Position numbers and translations under genes: made by a program. A stretch of 64,000 nt of DNA. Source: Bog-375 sp049587755 (GTDB lineage: Bacteria > Acidobacteriota > Terriglobia > Bryobacterales > Bryobacteraceae). The notes beneath the pieces are model-generated. The model saw only the letters and a list, made by a program, of their open reading frames with translations. It did not search any database and had not been told where the DNA came from. The first letter of the stretch is position 1, and each line of letters begins with the position of its first letter. The DNA lies in the NCBI GenBank assembly GCA_049587755.1, contig JBAVEN010000048.1, forward strand, positions 1 to 64,000, in the 5' to 3' direction. This document shows positions 51,212 through 59,318 of the stretch, piece by piece.

Positions 51212-52309
51212 GTGAAAAAGATTCTGTCCTTGCTGCTTCTGGCCGCGGCTGCGGCGCAGGGCGCGGAGCTGCTGGCTTTTTCGGGATCGTACGGCCAGGG
51301 CGTCTACGCATACCGTTTCGATACTTCTTCGGGCGCGCTGAAGCCGGCGGGGCTGGCTGTGAAAACCAACAGCCCTTCGTTCCTGGCGGTGGATGCGAGC
51401 GGCCAGTTCTTATACACAGTGAATGAGGTCGATGGCCAGGGAATGGTCAGCGCTTTTTCGATCGACCGCGCGGCGGCGCGCCTGACGATGATCAACCAGG
51501 TTTCTTCCAAAGGCGGCGGGCCCTGCCACCTGGCGCTGGATGCTACGGGCCGATGGCTGGCGGTGGCCAATTACGGAACCGGCAGCGTGGCCGTGCTGCC
51601 TGTGGGCGCCGGCGGCAGGCTCGGCGAGGCCGTGGCTTTCGACCAGCATCAGGGCTCCGGCGTCAACCGCGCGCGGCAGGAAGGGCCGCACGCGCACGAA
51701 GCGGTTTTCTCGCCCGACAATCGCTATCTGCTGGTGCCAGACCTCGGGCTCGACCAGATACTGGTGTACCGCTTCGATGCCGCCAAGGGGACGATCAAGC
51801 CCAACGATCCGCCATTCGCGGTGCTGGCGCCGGGCTCCGGGCCGCGCCACCTGGTGTTTCATCCGAACGGGAAAGTGGTGTACGTGCTGAGCGAGCTGGC
51901 TTCCACCGTCACCGCTTTTCGTTATGACGCGGCCAAGGGCACGCTCGAGAGTTTCCAGACATTGAGCGCGCTGCCCGCTCATTTCACCGGGAAGAACGGC
52001 GCCGCGGAAATCGCCATCAACGCCGCGGGCAGCGCGCTGTACACGTCCAACCGCGGGGACGACAGCATCGCGCTGTTCCATGTCCAGCCCGAGTTGTTCC
52101 GGCTGGCGGAGCCCGAGCACACTCCCACGCTGGGCAAGACGCCACGCCACTTCGCGCTGGACCCGGACGGCAAATTCCTGCTGGTCTCGAATCAGGATTC
52201 GGGCGACATCGTGGTCTTCCACGTCCATCCCCGCACCGGGGAGCTTACGCCGACCAGGCATAAGCCGGTGGAGCAGCCGAGCCCGGTATGCCTGGTTTTC
52301 GTTAAGTAG
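51212..52309 (+). CDS. Exported lactonase family protein (YbhE/Pgl-like beta-propeller)
   Basis: A 365-residue seven-bladed beta-propeller of the lactonase family; some members are 6-phosphogluconolactonases, others have unknown substrates. It starts at GTG 51212 because a signal peptide follows at once (KKILSLLLLAAAAAQGAE), so it acts outside the cytoplasm, which argues against a pentose-phosphate role. Family blocks are visible: YRFDTSSGALKPAG, SPSFLAVDASGQFLYTVNE, GPHAHEAVFSPDNRYLLVPD, SGPRHLVFHPNGKVVYVLSE and TPRHFALDPDGKFLLVSNQD. Part of the coding sequence is duplicated at 49762-49799. Confidence 0.88.
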   Translation: MKKILSLLLLAAAAAQGAELLAFSGSYGQGVYAYRFDTSSGALKPAGLAVKTNSPSFLAVDASGQFLYTVNEVDGQGMVSAFSIDRAAARLTMINQVSSKGGGPCHLALDATGRWLAVANYGTGSVAVLPVGAGGRLGEAVAFDQHQGSGVNRARQEGPHAHEAVFSPDNRYLLVPDLGLDQILVYRFDAAKGTIKPNDPPFAVLAPGSGPRHLVFHPNGKVVYVLSELASTVTAFRYDAAKGTLESFQTLSALPAHFTGKNGAAEIAINAAGSALYTSNRGDDSIALFHVQPELFRLAEPEHTPTLGKTPRHFALDPDGKFLLVSNQDSGDIVVFHVHPRTGELTPTRHKPVEQPSPVCLVFVK

Positions 52310-52364
52310 CCGAGCGTACAGGCACGCATGGCAGCGCCGTCAGGGCGCACTCTCGGGCCCTTGC

Positions 52365-52370
52365 TACAAT
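52365..52370 (+). promoter_or_regulatory. Candidate -10 hexamer of the helicase gene
   Basis: TACAAT ends 12 bases before the ATG at 52383. No Shine-Dalgarno sequence and no clear -35 are present; a very short leader is predicted. Confidence 0.4.
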
Positions 52371-52382
52371 CAAGTCATTCCC

Positions 52383-54314
52383 ATGCCCACCCAGGCCCGC
52401 ACCAGCGGCGCGCGCAAGTTCTTTTCGGCTCACGGCGCGCTCGCCCAGTGGCATCCCAATTACGAATACCGGGCCGGACAGGTGGAAATGGCGGAAGCCG
52501 TGGAAGAGGCGCTCGCCGGTAAACGGCATTTGATCGTGGAAGCCGGCACGGGCACGGGCAAGACTCTCGCGTACCTGGTGCCTGCGCTCGCCTCCGGCAA
52601 ACGCATCGTGGTCTCGACCGGCACCAAGAATCTGCAGGAGCAGCTCTTTTTCAAGGACGTTCCGTTCCTGCAGCAGCACTTCGAGCGGCCGCTCAAAGTC
52701 TGCTACATGAAGGGGCGGAACAATTACGCCTGCCGGCAGAAAATCTACGATGGCGAAAAGCAGGCGGTGTTCACGGGCCTGGAAGAGGTGGCCGATTTCG
52801 AGATCATCCGCGAATGGGAGAAGACGACCGAATTCGGCGATCGCGCCGAGATCAAGACGCTGCCCGAGTCCTCCACCGCGTGGGCCAAGATGGATGCCCG
52901 AGCCGAACTCTGTTCCGGCCAGAAATGCCCGAACTTTTCCCGCTGCTTTCTCACCCTGATGCACCAGCGCGCCGCGGAAAGCGACATCGTCATTGTGAAC
53001 CATCACCTGTTCTTCGCCGACCTGGCGCTGCGCGACGACAACCGCGAAGGCGGCGTGCTGCCCGAGTACCACGCGGTGGTTTTCGACGAAGCCCACGAGA
53101 TCGAAGACGTGGCTGCGCAGTACTTCGGCGTTTCCATCAGCAGTTACCGCTTTGAAGAGCTGCGCCGCGACATCGCCGTGGTCAGCCGCATGAAGAAGTT
53201 CGGCACGCCTGAGCTCGACCGCGTGCTGGAACGCCTGGGGCAGCTTGCCGAGCAGTTCTTCGGCCTGTTCGGAGAACAGGAACGGCGGGTTGCGTTTCAG
53301 GGCCGCGACGCGTTTCGCGCCGAGAACGACGAGGTGTATAGCGATCTTTTGGCCGCGCTGGAGCTGGTAGGATCGCACTTGAAATTGCTGCAGAACCCGC
53401 CGGACGAGGTCATCCCGCTGGCGCGGCGCAACCAGGAGCTGGCGCTGGGCCTGCGCTTCATCCTCGAGGAGGACGACGAGCGGTACGTTTTCTGGGTGGA
53501 AAGACGCGGCCGCGGCTGCTTCCTGCAAGCGACGCCCATCGAGGTCTCCGGCATCCTCTCCGAGCGCCTCTTCGACAAAGTGGAAACCGTGGTGCTGACC
53601 TCGGCCACGCTGGCTGTCGCCGGCGGCTTCGATTACGTGCAGGGACGCCTGGGCGTAAAGAATCCGCGCACGCTGGTGGTCGCCGGGCATTTCGATTATC
53701 ACCAGCAAGCGCTGCTGTACGTGCCGCAGCATCTGCCCGAGCCGCGCAGCCCCGCCTTCACCAAGGCCGCCGCCGAGGAAGTGATTCGCATCCTGGAACA
53801 CAGCCGCGGCCGCGCGTTTGTGCTCTTTACCAGCTACCAGCAGATGCGGATGGTTTACGACCGGGTGTCGCTCGAAATCGATTACCCAACGCTGCTGCAA
53901 GGCACCGGCCCGCGCACGGCGCTGCTCGAGGAATTCCGTTCCACGCCGCACTCGGTGCTGTTCGCGACTTCATCGTTCTGGCAGGGCGTGGACGTGCCGG
54001 GCGATCAACTGAGCTGCGTCATCATCGACAAGCTCCCCTTCGCGGTGCCCAACGATCCGGTGGTGAACGCGCGCATCGAGGCCATCCGCTCAGCGGGGGG
54101 CAACCCGTTTTACGATTACCAGATTCCACAAGCCGCCATCGCGTTGAAGCAGGGATTCGGCCGGTTGATCCGCAGCAAGTCGGACCGCGGCGTGCTCGTG
54201 CTGTTGGACAACCGCATCACCCAGAAGCGTTACGGCCAGGTGTTTTTCGACAGCCTGCCGGATTACCGCTTCACCACCAGCCTGGACGACGTGGAGGAGT
54301 TTTTCAATGTTTGA
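52383..54314 (+). CDS. DinG-family ATP-dependent DNA helicase with Fe-S cluster motif
   Basis: A 643-residue superfamily 2 helicase of the XPD/DinG (YoaA-like) group that unwinds DNA 5' to 3', and R-loops or damaged forks in known cases. Walker A is EAGTGTGKT (residues 53-61), the Fe-S ligands are probably Cys117, Cys177, Cys182 and Cys188 (in GRNNYACRQ and LCSGQKCPNFSRC), and Walker B is VVFDEAHE (near 235). C-terminal motifs include SSFWQGVDVPGD and GFGRLIRSKSDRGV. ATG 52383 is chosen because the helicase core begins soon after and a TACAAT lies upstream. It overlaps queD by 8 bases. Confidence 0.92.
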   Translation: MPTQARTSGARKFFSAHGALAQWHPNYEYRAGQVEMAEAVEEALAGKRHLIVEAGTGTGKTLAYLVPALASGKRIVVSTGTKNLQEQLFFKDVPFLQQHFERPLKVCYMKGRNNYACRQKIYDGEKQAVFTGLEEVADFEIIREWEKTTEFGDRAEIKTLPESSTAWAKMDARAELCSGQKCPNFSRCFLTLMHQRAAESDIVIVNHHLFFADLALRDDNREGGVLPEYHAVVFDEAHEIEDVAAQYFGVSISSYRFEELRRDIAVVSRMKKFGTPELDRVLERLGQLAEQFFGLFGEQERRVAFQGRDAFRAENDEVYSDLLAALELVGSHLKLLQNPPDEVIPLARRNQELALGLRFILEEDDERYVFWVERRGRGCFLQATPIEVSGILSERLFDKVETVVLTSATLAVAGGFDYVQGRLGVKNPRTLVVAGHFDYHQQALLYVPQHLPEPRSPAFTKAAAEEVIRILEHSRGRAFVLFTSYQQMRMVYDRVSLEIDYPTLLQGTGPRTALLEEFRSTPHSVLFATSSFWQGVDVPGDQLSCVIIDKLPFAVPNDPVVNARIEAIRSAGGNPFYDYQIPQAAIALKQGFGRLIRSKSDRGVLVLLDNRITQKRYGQVFFDSLPDYRFTTSLDDVEEFFNV

Positions 54315-54681
54315 AGTGACGATCGAAGAGACTTTCGCCGCCGGCCACGCGCTGCGCAACTACAAAGGCAAGTGCGAAAACGTGCACGGCCACAACTACC
54401 GCTGCCAGGTGTCGCTGGCGGGCGAGGAGCTGAATGAAATCGGCCTGCTGGTGGATTTCGTGGAGCTGAAGAAAGCCGTCCACACCGTCATCGACCGCAT
54501 GGATCACCAATGGCTCAACGATTTTCCACCGTTCGACAAGCTGAACCCGTCGGCCGAGAATATGGCCCGTTTCATTTACGACGAAATCGAAGCGGCCTTG
54601 CCGGCGCGCGCGGGCGTGGAGATCCAGTTCGTCCGTCTGTGGGAGACCGACACCTGCAGCGCCACGTACCGGAAGGCGTAG
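54307..54681 (+). CDS. queD: 6-carboxy-5,6,7,8-tetrahydropterin synthase
   Basis: A 124-residue enzyme of the PTPS/QueD family that converts dihydroneopterin triphosphate to carboxytetrahydropterin for queuosine (7-deazaguanine) synthesis. Zinc ligands His14, His27 and His29 and the catalytic Cys23 (GKCENVHGHNY) are intact, with the CxxxHGH spacing typical of QueD; the DFVELKK and WETDTCSATY blocks complete the family pattern. Its start lies inside the helicase gene, so the two are co-translated. No other queuosine genes are in the window. Confidence 0.92.
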   Translation: MFEVTIEETFAAGHALRNYKGKCENVHGHNYRCQVSLAGEELNEIGLLVDFVELKKAVHTVIDRMDHQWLNDFPPFDKLNPSAENMARFIYDEIEAALPARAGVEIQFVRLWETDTCSATYRKA

Positions 54682-54690
54682 AGCCGTGTT

Positions 54691-54710
54691 GGCAGGCGAA
54701 AGCGCCTGCC
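54691..54710. terminator. Family C-like perfect hairpin between convergent genes
   Basis: GGCAGGCG pairs with CGCCTGCC over AAAG. It lies between queD and the second orphan permease, and TTGGCAGG also recalls the family C repeats. No T-tract follows. Confidence 0.55.
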
Positions 54711-54713
54711 CCA

Positions 54714-57155
54714 CTATTCCTCCCGCAACACCTGGTTTGGATCCAGGCGCGCGGCGCGGCGCGCGGGAATGTAGGCTCCGGCTAGCGTCATCGCGAGCAG
54801 GGCGAGCGCAACCAGGGCAGCCAGTCGCCAGTCGAGCGTGAGCATGAACGCGCTCGCGCTGATGGCGCGGCCCAACCAGAGGCTGAGCGCCAGTCCAATC
54901 GCGGTCCCCCATACCCCGAGCAGGGCACCGCGTTTGAGGATCATGCCCACGACGGCAGGCCGATCGGCGCCAATCGCCATGCGAATGCCGATTTCGCGCC
55001 GGCGCCGGGCGACAGCCCAGGACATGACGCCGTAAATTCCCGACAGCGCCAGGGCCAGGCCCAGCACGCCCATGCCGCCGACCACGGCTGCGAGCGAGCC
55101 CATGACCTTGGTCGCCCGGTCGCTAAAGTACTCCTCCATGGTGCTCACCGCAAAAACCGGCTGGTTGGGATCGATCGACTTGACCAGGCGGCGCAGCGGT
55201 TCCGCCAGGCTGCCCGAAGGGCCGGAAGTAGAGATCAGCAAGGTCATTTGCGTGCGAAAGTTTTGAGCGAGCGGCAGATAGAAGAACTCTATGGGCGGTT
55301 CGGCCAGCGCGACGTACTTGCTATCCTTGGCCAGGCCCACGATCTGGACCCAGTCGCCTGCCGGGCCCGACAAGCGGAACCGTTTACCGATGGGGTTCTG
55401 CTTCGGAAAGTAAGTTTGCGCAAAGCGCTGGTTGACTACCGCGACGCGCGGCGAATTCGCCGTATCGGTCTCGAGAAACCCCCGGCCCTGCAGAATCGGA
55501 ATATCCACGGCGCGGAAATAGCCGTCGCCGACCACGTTCGCCCAGGCGGTGACCGAGCTTCTGCCGTTAGGCAATTGGTAGCCTTCGGGCACGATGGCGA
55601 CGTCGTTCAGGTGGTTCGATATCGGGACTAGCTCCGCCATGGCGGCGGAGGTCGCACCCGGCAGTTGGCGCGCATCCCGCACCAGGTGCTGATAGAAATC
55701 GCGGGCCTGTTGGTCGGTGTAACGGACCAGTTGCGGGTCGAAGCTGGCCATCAACATGTGGGAAGAGCGAAACTCGGCTGGCGCCAAAAGCAGTTGCGAA
55801 ACACCGCGAGACAGTTGCGTGGCCAGAACCAGCAAAAACAAGCTTCCCGCGACCTGGGCGACCACCAGCGCATTTCTGCCCAGGAAATGCCGGTGCGAAG
55901 TCGCAGTCCTGGCGCTGGCCTTCAAGGCGGTTGCAATGTTGGCACGGGTCGCCCGAACGGCCGGCACCAGCCCGAAAAGCAACGCGCTGACCAGCGCGGC
56001 GCCCAAACTATAAAAGAGCACGCGCGTATCCATGCGGGCGTTGACCTCGAGGGGTATCTGGGCCGGTATCTTCCAGTGGGAGAATTTATCCACCACCGAT
56101 CCGGCGAGCAGGACCCCGGTGGCGCCGCCAGCCACCGCGATGAGAAGGCTTTCCGCGAGCAGTTGCCGCACCAGCCGCCAGCGCCCCGCCCCGATGGCCA
56201 GGCGTACGGCAATTTCGCCGGAACGGGCCATGCCGCGGCTCAGCGTCAGATTAGCCACGTTGGCGCAAGCGATCAGCAGTACCACACCAGCGAGCACAAG
56301 CAGCATCCTCGCCGTCATCGCGTCGACAGGCTCTTGATCCACGCGCGACTGGAGTTCAGTGAGGACGGCGGCGGACCAATTGCGGTCGGTGGCCGGGTAA
56401 GCATGCGCTAGGTCGCCAGCGATCACGCGCGCTTCCGCCGCAGCCTGTTTGGCGGTGGCGCGAGGTGCGAGTCGCCCCTTCACGGCCAGTTCGCGGTCGT
56501 CGCGGCTGGCGAGCGGGTTGCGATTGTCGCCAGACAGGCGCTGTGACATCATCAGTGGAATATACAAAGCGGGACGAAAATACTGCTCGATTCCGGTGAA
56601 GCTTTCGGGAGCCACGCCGATGATGGTGAACTCGATGCCATCCACCAAAATCTTTCTGCCCACGATATCGGGTGCCGAGCCGAAGTCCTGCTGCCAGAGG
56701 TCGTGGCCGATCACCGTGACCGGGTCGCGGCCTGGAACGGTGTCCTCATCGGGCCGGAATGTGCGGCCCAGTCGCGGCGTTACTTCGAGCACGTTGAAGA
56801 AGTTGCCGCTGACCAGCAGGCCGGCCTTCATCTCCGGCAGCGCCTGCCGGTCCATGGCAAATCCGAACGTGCCGAGCCGGTAAGCCGTCAGCCCGGAAAA
56901 GGCGCGGGTTTTGGCGCGGAAATCCCCGTAGTCCGGGTAAGACATCAAGCCCGGCCCGCGGCCGCGAAACTGGGAGCGCACGTTCAGTACCGCGGATGGA
57001 TGGGGCACCGGAACCGGCCGCAACAGCATCGCATCCGCCAGGCTGAACATGGTCGTGTTGGCGCCGATCCCCAGGGCGATGGAGAACGCGGCCACCGCTG
57101 CAAACGACGGGTTGCGCCGGAGCGAGCGCAGGGCGAAGCGAAGATCGCTCAACAT
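54714..57155 (-). CDS. Orphan MacB/FtsX-type permease (ADOP), copy 2
   Basis: An 813-residue duplicated permease like the one at 43512-46010. It starts MLSDLRFALRSLRRNP with the first helix FSIALGIGANTTMFSLADAM, has a large MacB-type periplasmic domain, a central membrane block from SGEIAVRLAIGAGRW, a second periplasmic region, and a final block from RRREIGIRMAIGADRPAVV to RAARLDPNQVLREE. Both halves keep the FtsX core fold. No ATPase gene is adjacent. The family is an acidobacterial hallmark; its function is not established. Confidence 0.9.
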   Translation of the reverse strand: MLSDLRFALRSLRRNPSFAAVAAFSIALGIGANTTMFSLADAMLLRPVPVPHPSAVLNVRSQFRGRGPGLMSYPDYGDFRAKTRAFSGLTAYRLGTFGFAMDRQALPEMKAGLLVSGNFFNVLEVTPRLGRTFRPDEDTVPGRDPVTVIGHDLWQQDFGSAPDIVGRKILVDGIEFTIIGVAPESFTGIEQYFRPALYIPLMMSQRLSGDNRNPLASRDDRELAVKGRLAPRATAKQAAAEARVIAGDLAHAYPATDRNWSAAVLTELQSRVDQEPVDAMTARMLLVLAGVVLLIACANVANLTLSRGMARSGEIAVRLAIGAGRWRLVRQLLAESLLIAVAGGATGVLLAGSVVDKFSHWKIPAQIPLEVNARMDTRVLFYSLGAALVSALLFGLVPAVRATRANIATALKASARTATSHRHFLGRNALVVAQVAGSLFLLVLATQLSRGVSQLLLAPAEFRSSHMLMASFDPQLVRYTDQQARDFYQHLVRDARQLPGATSAAMAELVPISNHLNDVAIVPEGYQLPNGRSSVTAWANVVGDGYFRAVDIPILQGRGFLETDTANSPRVAVVNQRFAQTYFPKQNPIGKRFRLSGPAGDWVQIVGLAKDSKYVALAEPPIEFFYLPLAQNFRTQMTLLISTSGPSGSLAEPLRRLVKSIDPNQPVFAVSTMEEYFSDRATKVMGSLAAVVGGMGVLGLALALSGIYGVMSWAVARRRREIGIRMAIGADRPAVVGMILKRGALLGVWGTAIGLALSLWLGRAISASAFMLTLDWRLAALVALALLAMTLAGAYIPARRAARLDPNQVLREE

Positions 57156-57290
57156 ACCACCGAAGGAGCAGTTCACGTGCCAGTGCGTCTGCGCCGATGT
57201 CATTGGGCTCGAATCACATACCGTCGAGCCGGCGGGCGGGGGTGTTCGCTTTTGGGATAGTCGCGTGCGGTGGCGGACGCCGCACGCCGG

Positions 57291-57551
57291 CTATTTCTTG
57301 TAATATGCCGCGTTGCGCTCCGTGAATGAGGCCCACTTTTCCGGCAGATCGTCGAGCGCGAAGATGGCCGACACGGGGCATACCGGTACGCAGGCGCCGC
57401 AGTCGATGCATTCCACGGGATCGATGTAGATCAGCTCCACCTCCGCAAAGCCAGGTTCGTCTTTCTTGGGGTGGATGCAATCGACCGGACAAGCGTCGAC
57501 GCAAGCGGTATCTTTGGTGCCGATGCAGGGCTCTGCGATTACGTAAGCCAT
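57291..57551 (-). CDS. 7Fe-type bacterial ferredoxin
   Basis: An 86-residue ferredoxin with eight cysteines. Cys9, Cys17, Cys21 and Cys25 (CIGTKDTACVDACPVDC) have the Cx7Cx3Cx3C spacing of ferredoxins carrying one [3Fe-4S] and one [4Fe-4S] cluster, and Cys48, Cys51, Cys54 and Cys58 form CIDCGACVPVC. The C-terminal PEKWASFTERNAAYY is typical of FdxA. It is a soluble electron carrier; its partner enzymes are not evident here. Single gene, starting next to the divergent galU region. Confidence 0.93.
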   Translation of the reverse strand: MAYVIAEPCIGTKDTACVDACPVDCIHPKKDEPGFAEVELIYIDPVECIDCGACVPVCPVSAIFALDDLPEKWASFTERNAAYYKK

Positions 57552-57648
57552 TCTTGTTTACCCAGGTGTCCTATTGATACCACAGCCGGCACGGCGAAGA
57601 CAATCGGCCGCTTGCCAAAGCGCAAGTTCCGGCCTCAAACTGTAGAAG

Positions 57649-58533
57649 ATGCCAGCTCAAGTGCGCAAAGCCGTCTTTCCTGCTGCGGGACTCGGCACGC
57701 GATTCCTCCCGGCCACCAAGGCGCAGCCCAAAGAGATGCTCCCCATCGTCGATAAGCCGATCATCCAGTATGGTGTGGAGGAGGCCCTCCACTCGGGCAT
57801 TCAGAACATCATCATCGTGACCGGCCGCGGCAAGAGCGCCATCGAAGACCATTTCGATGTCAGCTTTGAGCTGGAGTATCTGCTGGAGAGCCGCTCGAAA
57901 AAAGAGCTGCTGGCAATTGTGCGCGGCATTTCCGACATGATCAACGTGTCGTACATTCGCCAGAAGGAGGCGCTCGGGCTGGGACATGCAGTGCTGCGCG
58001 CCCAAGAGCTGGTGGGCGACGAGCCGTTCGCGGTGGTGCTGGCCGACGACCTGATCGATGCCGAAACACCTTGCCTGCGTCAGTTGCTCGACGTTTACAG
58101 TTTCTTCAACGCACCGGTGCTGGCGGTCATGGAGGTGCCGCACGACAAAATCTCGGCGTATGGCGTCATCGATGCCGAACCGGTCAGCCATAACGGTTCG
58201 AGCGACCGTGTGTACCGCATCCGCGACCTGGTAGAGAAACCGAAGGCGACCGATGCACCCTCCAACCTGGCAATCATCGGCCGCTACGTCCTCACGCCGG
58301 AGATCTTTGGCTGCGTGCAAGCCATCGACGCCGGCGCCGGCAGCGAAATCCAGTTGACCGACGCCCTGCGCTACCAGCTCCGCAGCCGCCCTCTCTACGC
58401 CTGCCGCTTCGAAGGCACGCGCTACGATGCCGGCGACAAATTGGGATTCCTCAAGGCCACCGTAGAGTATGCCCTCCGCCGGCACGATTTGGGAGGGCCG
58501 TTTCGCGAATATTTGAAGGGCCTGAAACTGTAA
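57649..58533 (+). CDS. galU: UTP--glucose-1-phosphate uridylyltransferase
   Basis: A 294-residue GalU that makes UDP-glucose from UTP and glucose-1-phosphate. The nucleotide-binding loop FPAAGLGTRFLPATKA is at residues 10-25, followed by KEMLPIVDKPIIQYGVEEA, the LADDLI metal-binding segment near residue 129 and LVEKPKATDAPSNLAIIGRY near 195. All are standard. UDP-glucose would feed surface polysaccharide synthesis, possibly the cellulose synthase-like enzyme elsewhere in the window. It has a TGTAGAAG directly before the ATG and no Shine-Dalgarno site. Confidence 0.95.
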   Translation: MPAQVRKAVFPAAGLGTRFLPATKAQPKEMLPIVDKPIIQYGVEEALHSGIQNIIIVTGRGKSAIEDHFDVSFELEYLLESRSKKELLAIVRGISDMINVSYIRQKEALGLGHAVLRAQELVGDEPFAVVLADDLIDAETPCLRQLLDVYSFFNAPVLAVMEVPHDKISAYGVIDAEPVSHNGSSDRVYRIRDLVEKPKATDAPSNLAIIGRYVLTPEIFGCVQAIDAGAGSEIQLTDALRYQLRSRPLYACRFEGTRYDAGDKLGFLKATVEYALRRHDLGGPFREYLKGLKL

Positions 58534-58534
58534 G

Positions 58535-58552
58535 CGCCGGCCGTGTCCGGCG
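58535..58552. terminator. Hairpin between convergent galU and methyltransferase genes
   Basis: CGCCGG pairs with CCGGCG over a six-base loop directly after the galU stop. There is no T-tract. Confidence 0.4.
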
Positions 58553-58556
58553 GGCC

Positions 58557-59267
58557 TCAGGGCAAGCCTTTTCCCCAAACGCGCAGACGAACCCGATCCG
58601 CATATCTCCGCAGCATGGGCCGCCAGCGCGCCGGCAATGCCGATTTCAGCTTGTCCTGCCACGAGTGGCGCCAAAGAGGGCGTCTGTTGAATCCCTGTAG
58701 CCACCATCCATCGCCCCAAGGCTCGAACAGACGCTCAGAGGTGCGCCGAAAGAACGCGGTTCTGCCGCACACCTCTTCGAGACGGAACATGGCATCGCGG
58801 CGAAGAAAGGCGAACAGGTTGTGAATCGATGGAATGTGGATGTCGTCCAGCACGAGAAGGCCGCCCTCCTCCAGGTGCGGATACAGGTAGAAATACTCGA
58901 GGTCCGGGAACGGGTAGGCGTGCGGACCGTCGATGAGCACGGCCTGCAGCGGTGCGTCGAAAACATGGCGCGGCAATGTCTTCTGGGTTGGTCCTTCGAT
59001 GAATGTGACCGTATCCGGCGCCAGCAATGGGTTGCGCTCGACGGCGCTCATGCTTTCATCGGTGTTGACGGTGAATACCGAGTGGTGTTCGCTCATATGC
59101 GAGAAGACCACCGTGCTTATGCCGGTTCCCGTCTCGGCGGAATGAATGACCTTACGGGACGCCAGGTGTTTCGTTAGGGCAATGAGGGCCGCGGGACTTA
59201 GCGAGCCTGAGCCATGGAGGGACCTCGATGCCTCGAGGATCTGCGCCAAGGTGCGTCGCGAGATCAT
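58557..59267 (-). CDS. Class I SAM-dependent methyltransferase-like protein
   Basis: A 236-residue protein of the Methyltransf_24 type. AETGTGISTVVFSHM near residue 44 is motif I with GTG in place of the common GxG, FTVNTDES near 66 is the strand-2 region, AVLIDGPHAYPF near 109 and GGLLVLDDIHIPSIHN near 134 are typical. The basic C-terminus (RRYADRVRLRVWG) may bind membrane or RNA. The substrate is unknown; members near sugar genes often modify glycans. It has no partner gene. Confidence 0.78.
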   Translation of the reverse strand: MISRRTLAQILEASRSLHGSGSLSPAALIALTKHLASRKVIHSAETGTGISTVVFSHMSEHHSVFTVNTDESMSAVERNPLLAPDTVTFIEGPTQKTLPRHVFDAPLQAVLIDGPHAYPFPDLEYFYLYPHLEEGGLLVLDDIHIPSIHNLFAFLRRDAMFRLEEVCGRTAFFRRTSERLFEPWGDGWWLQGFNRRPLWRHSWQDKLKSALPARWRPMLRRYADRVRLRVWGKGLP

Positions 59268-59318
59268 GACTTGCGCTAAGCCGCTGCCGGCCGGCTTGGT
59301 GAATACGGTTGCAGCCGC

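Noticed and set aside
50796..51215. 139-codon plus-strand frame
   Set aside because: It is out of frame with the recognisable antitoxin remnant in the same place and has a random, arginine/glycine-rich composition.
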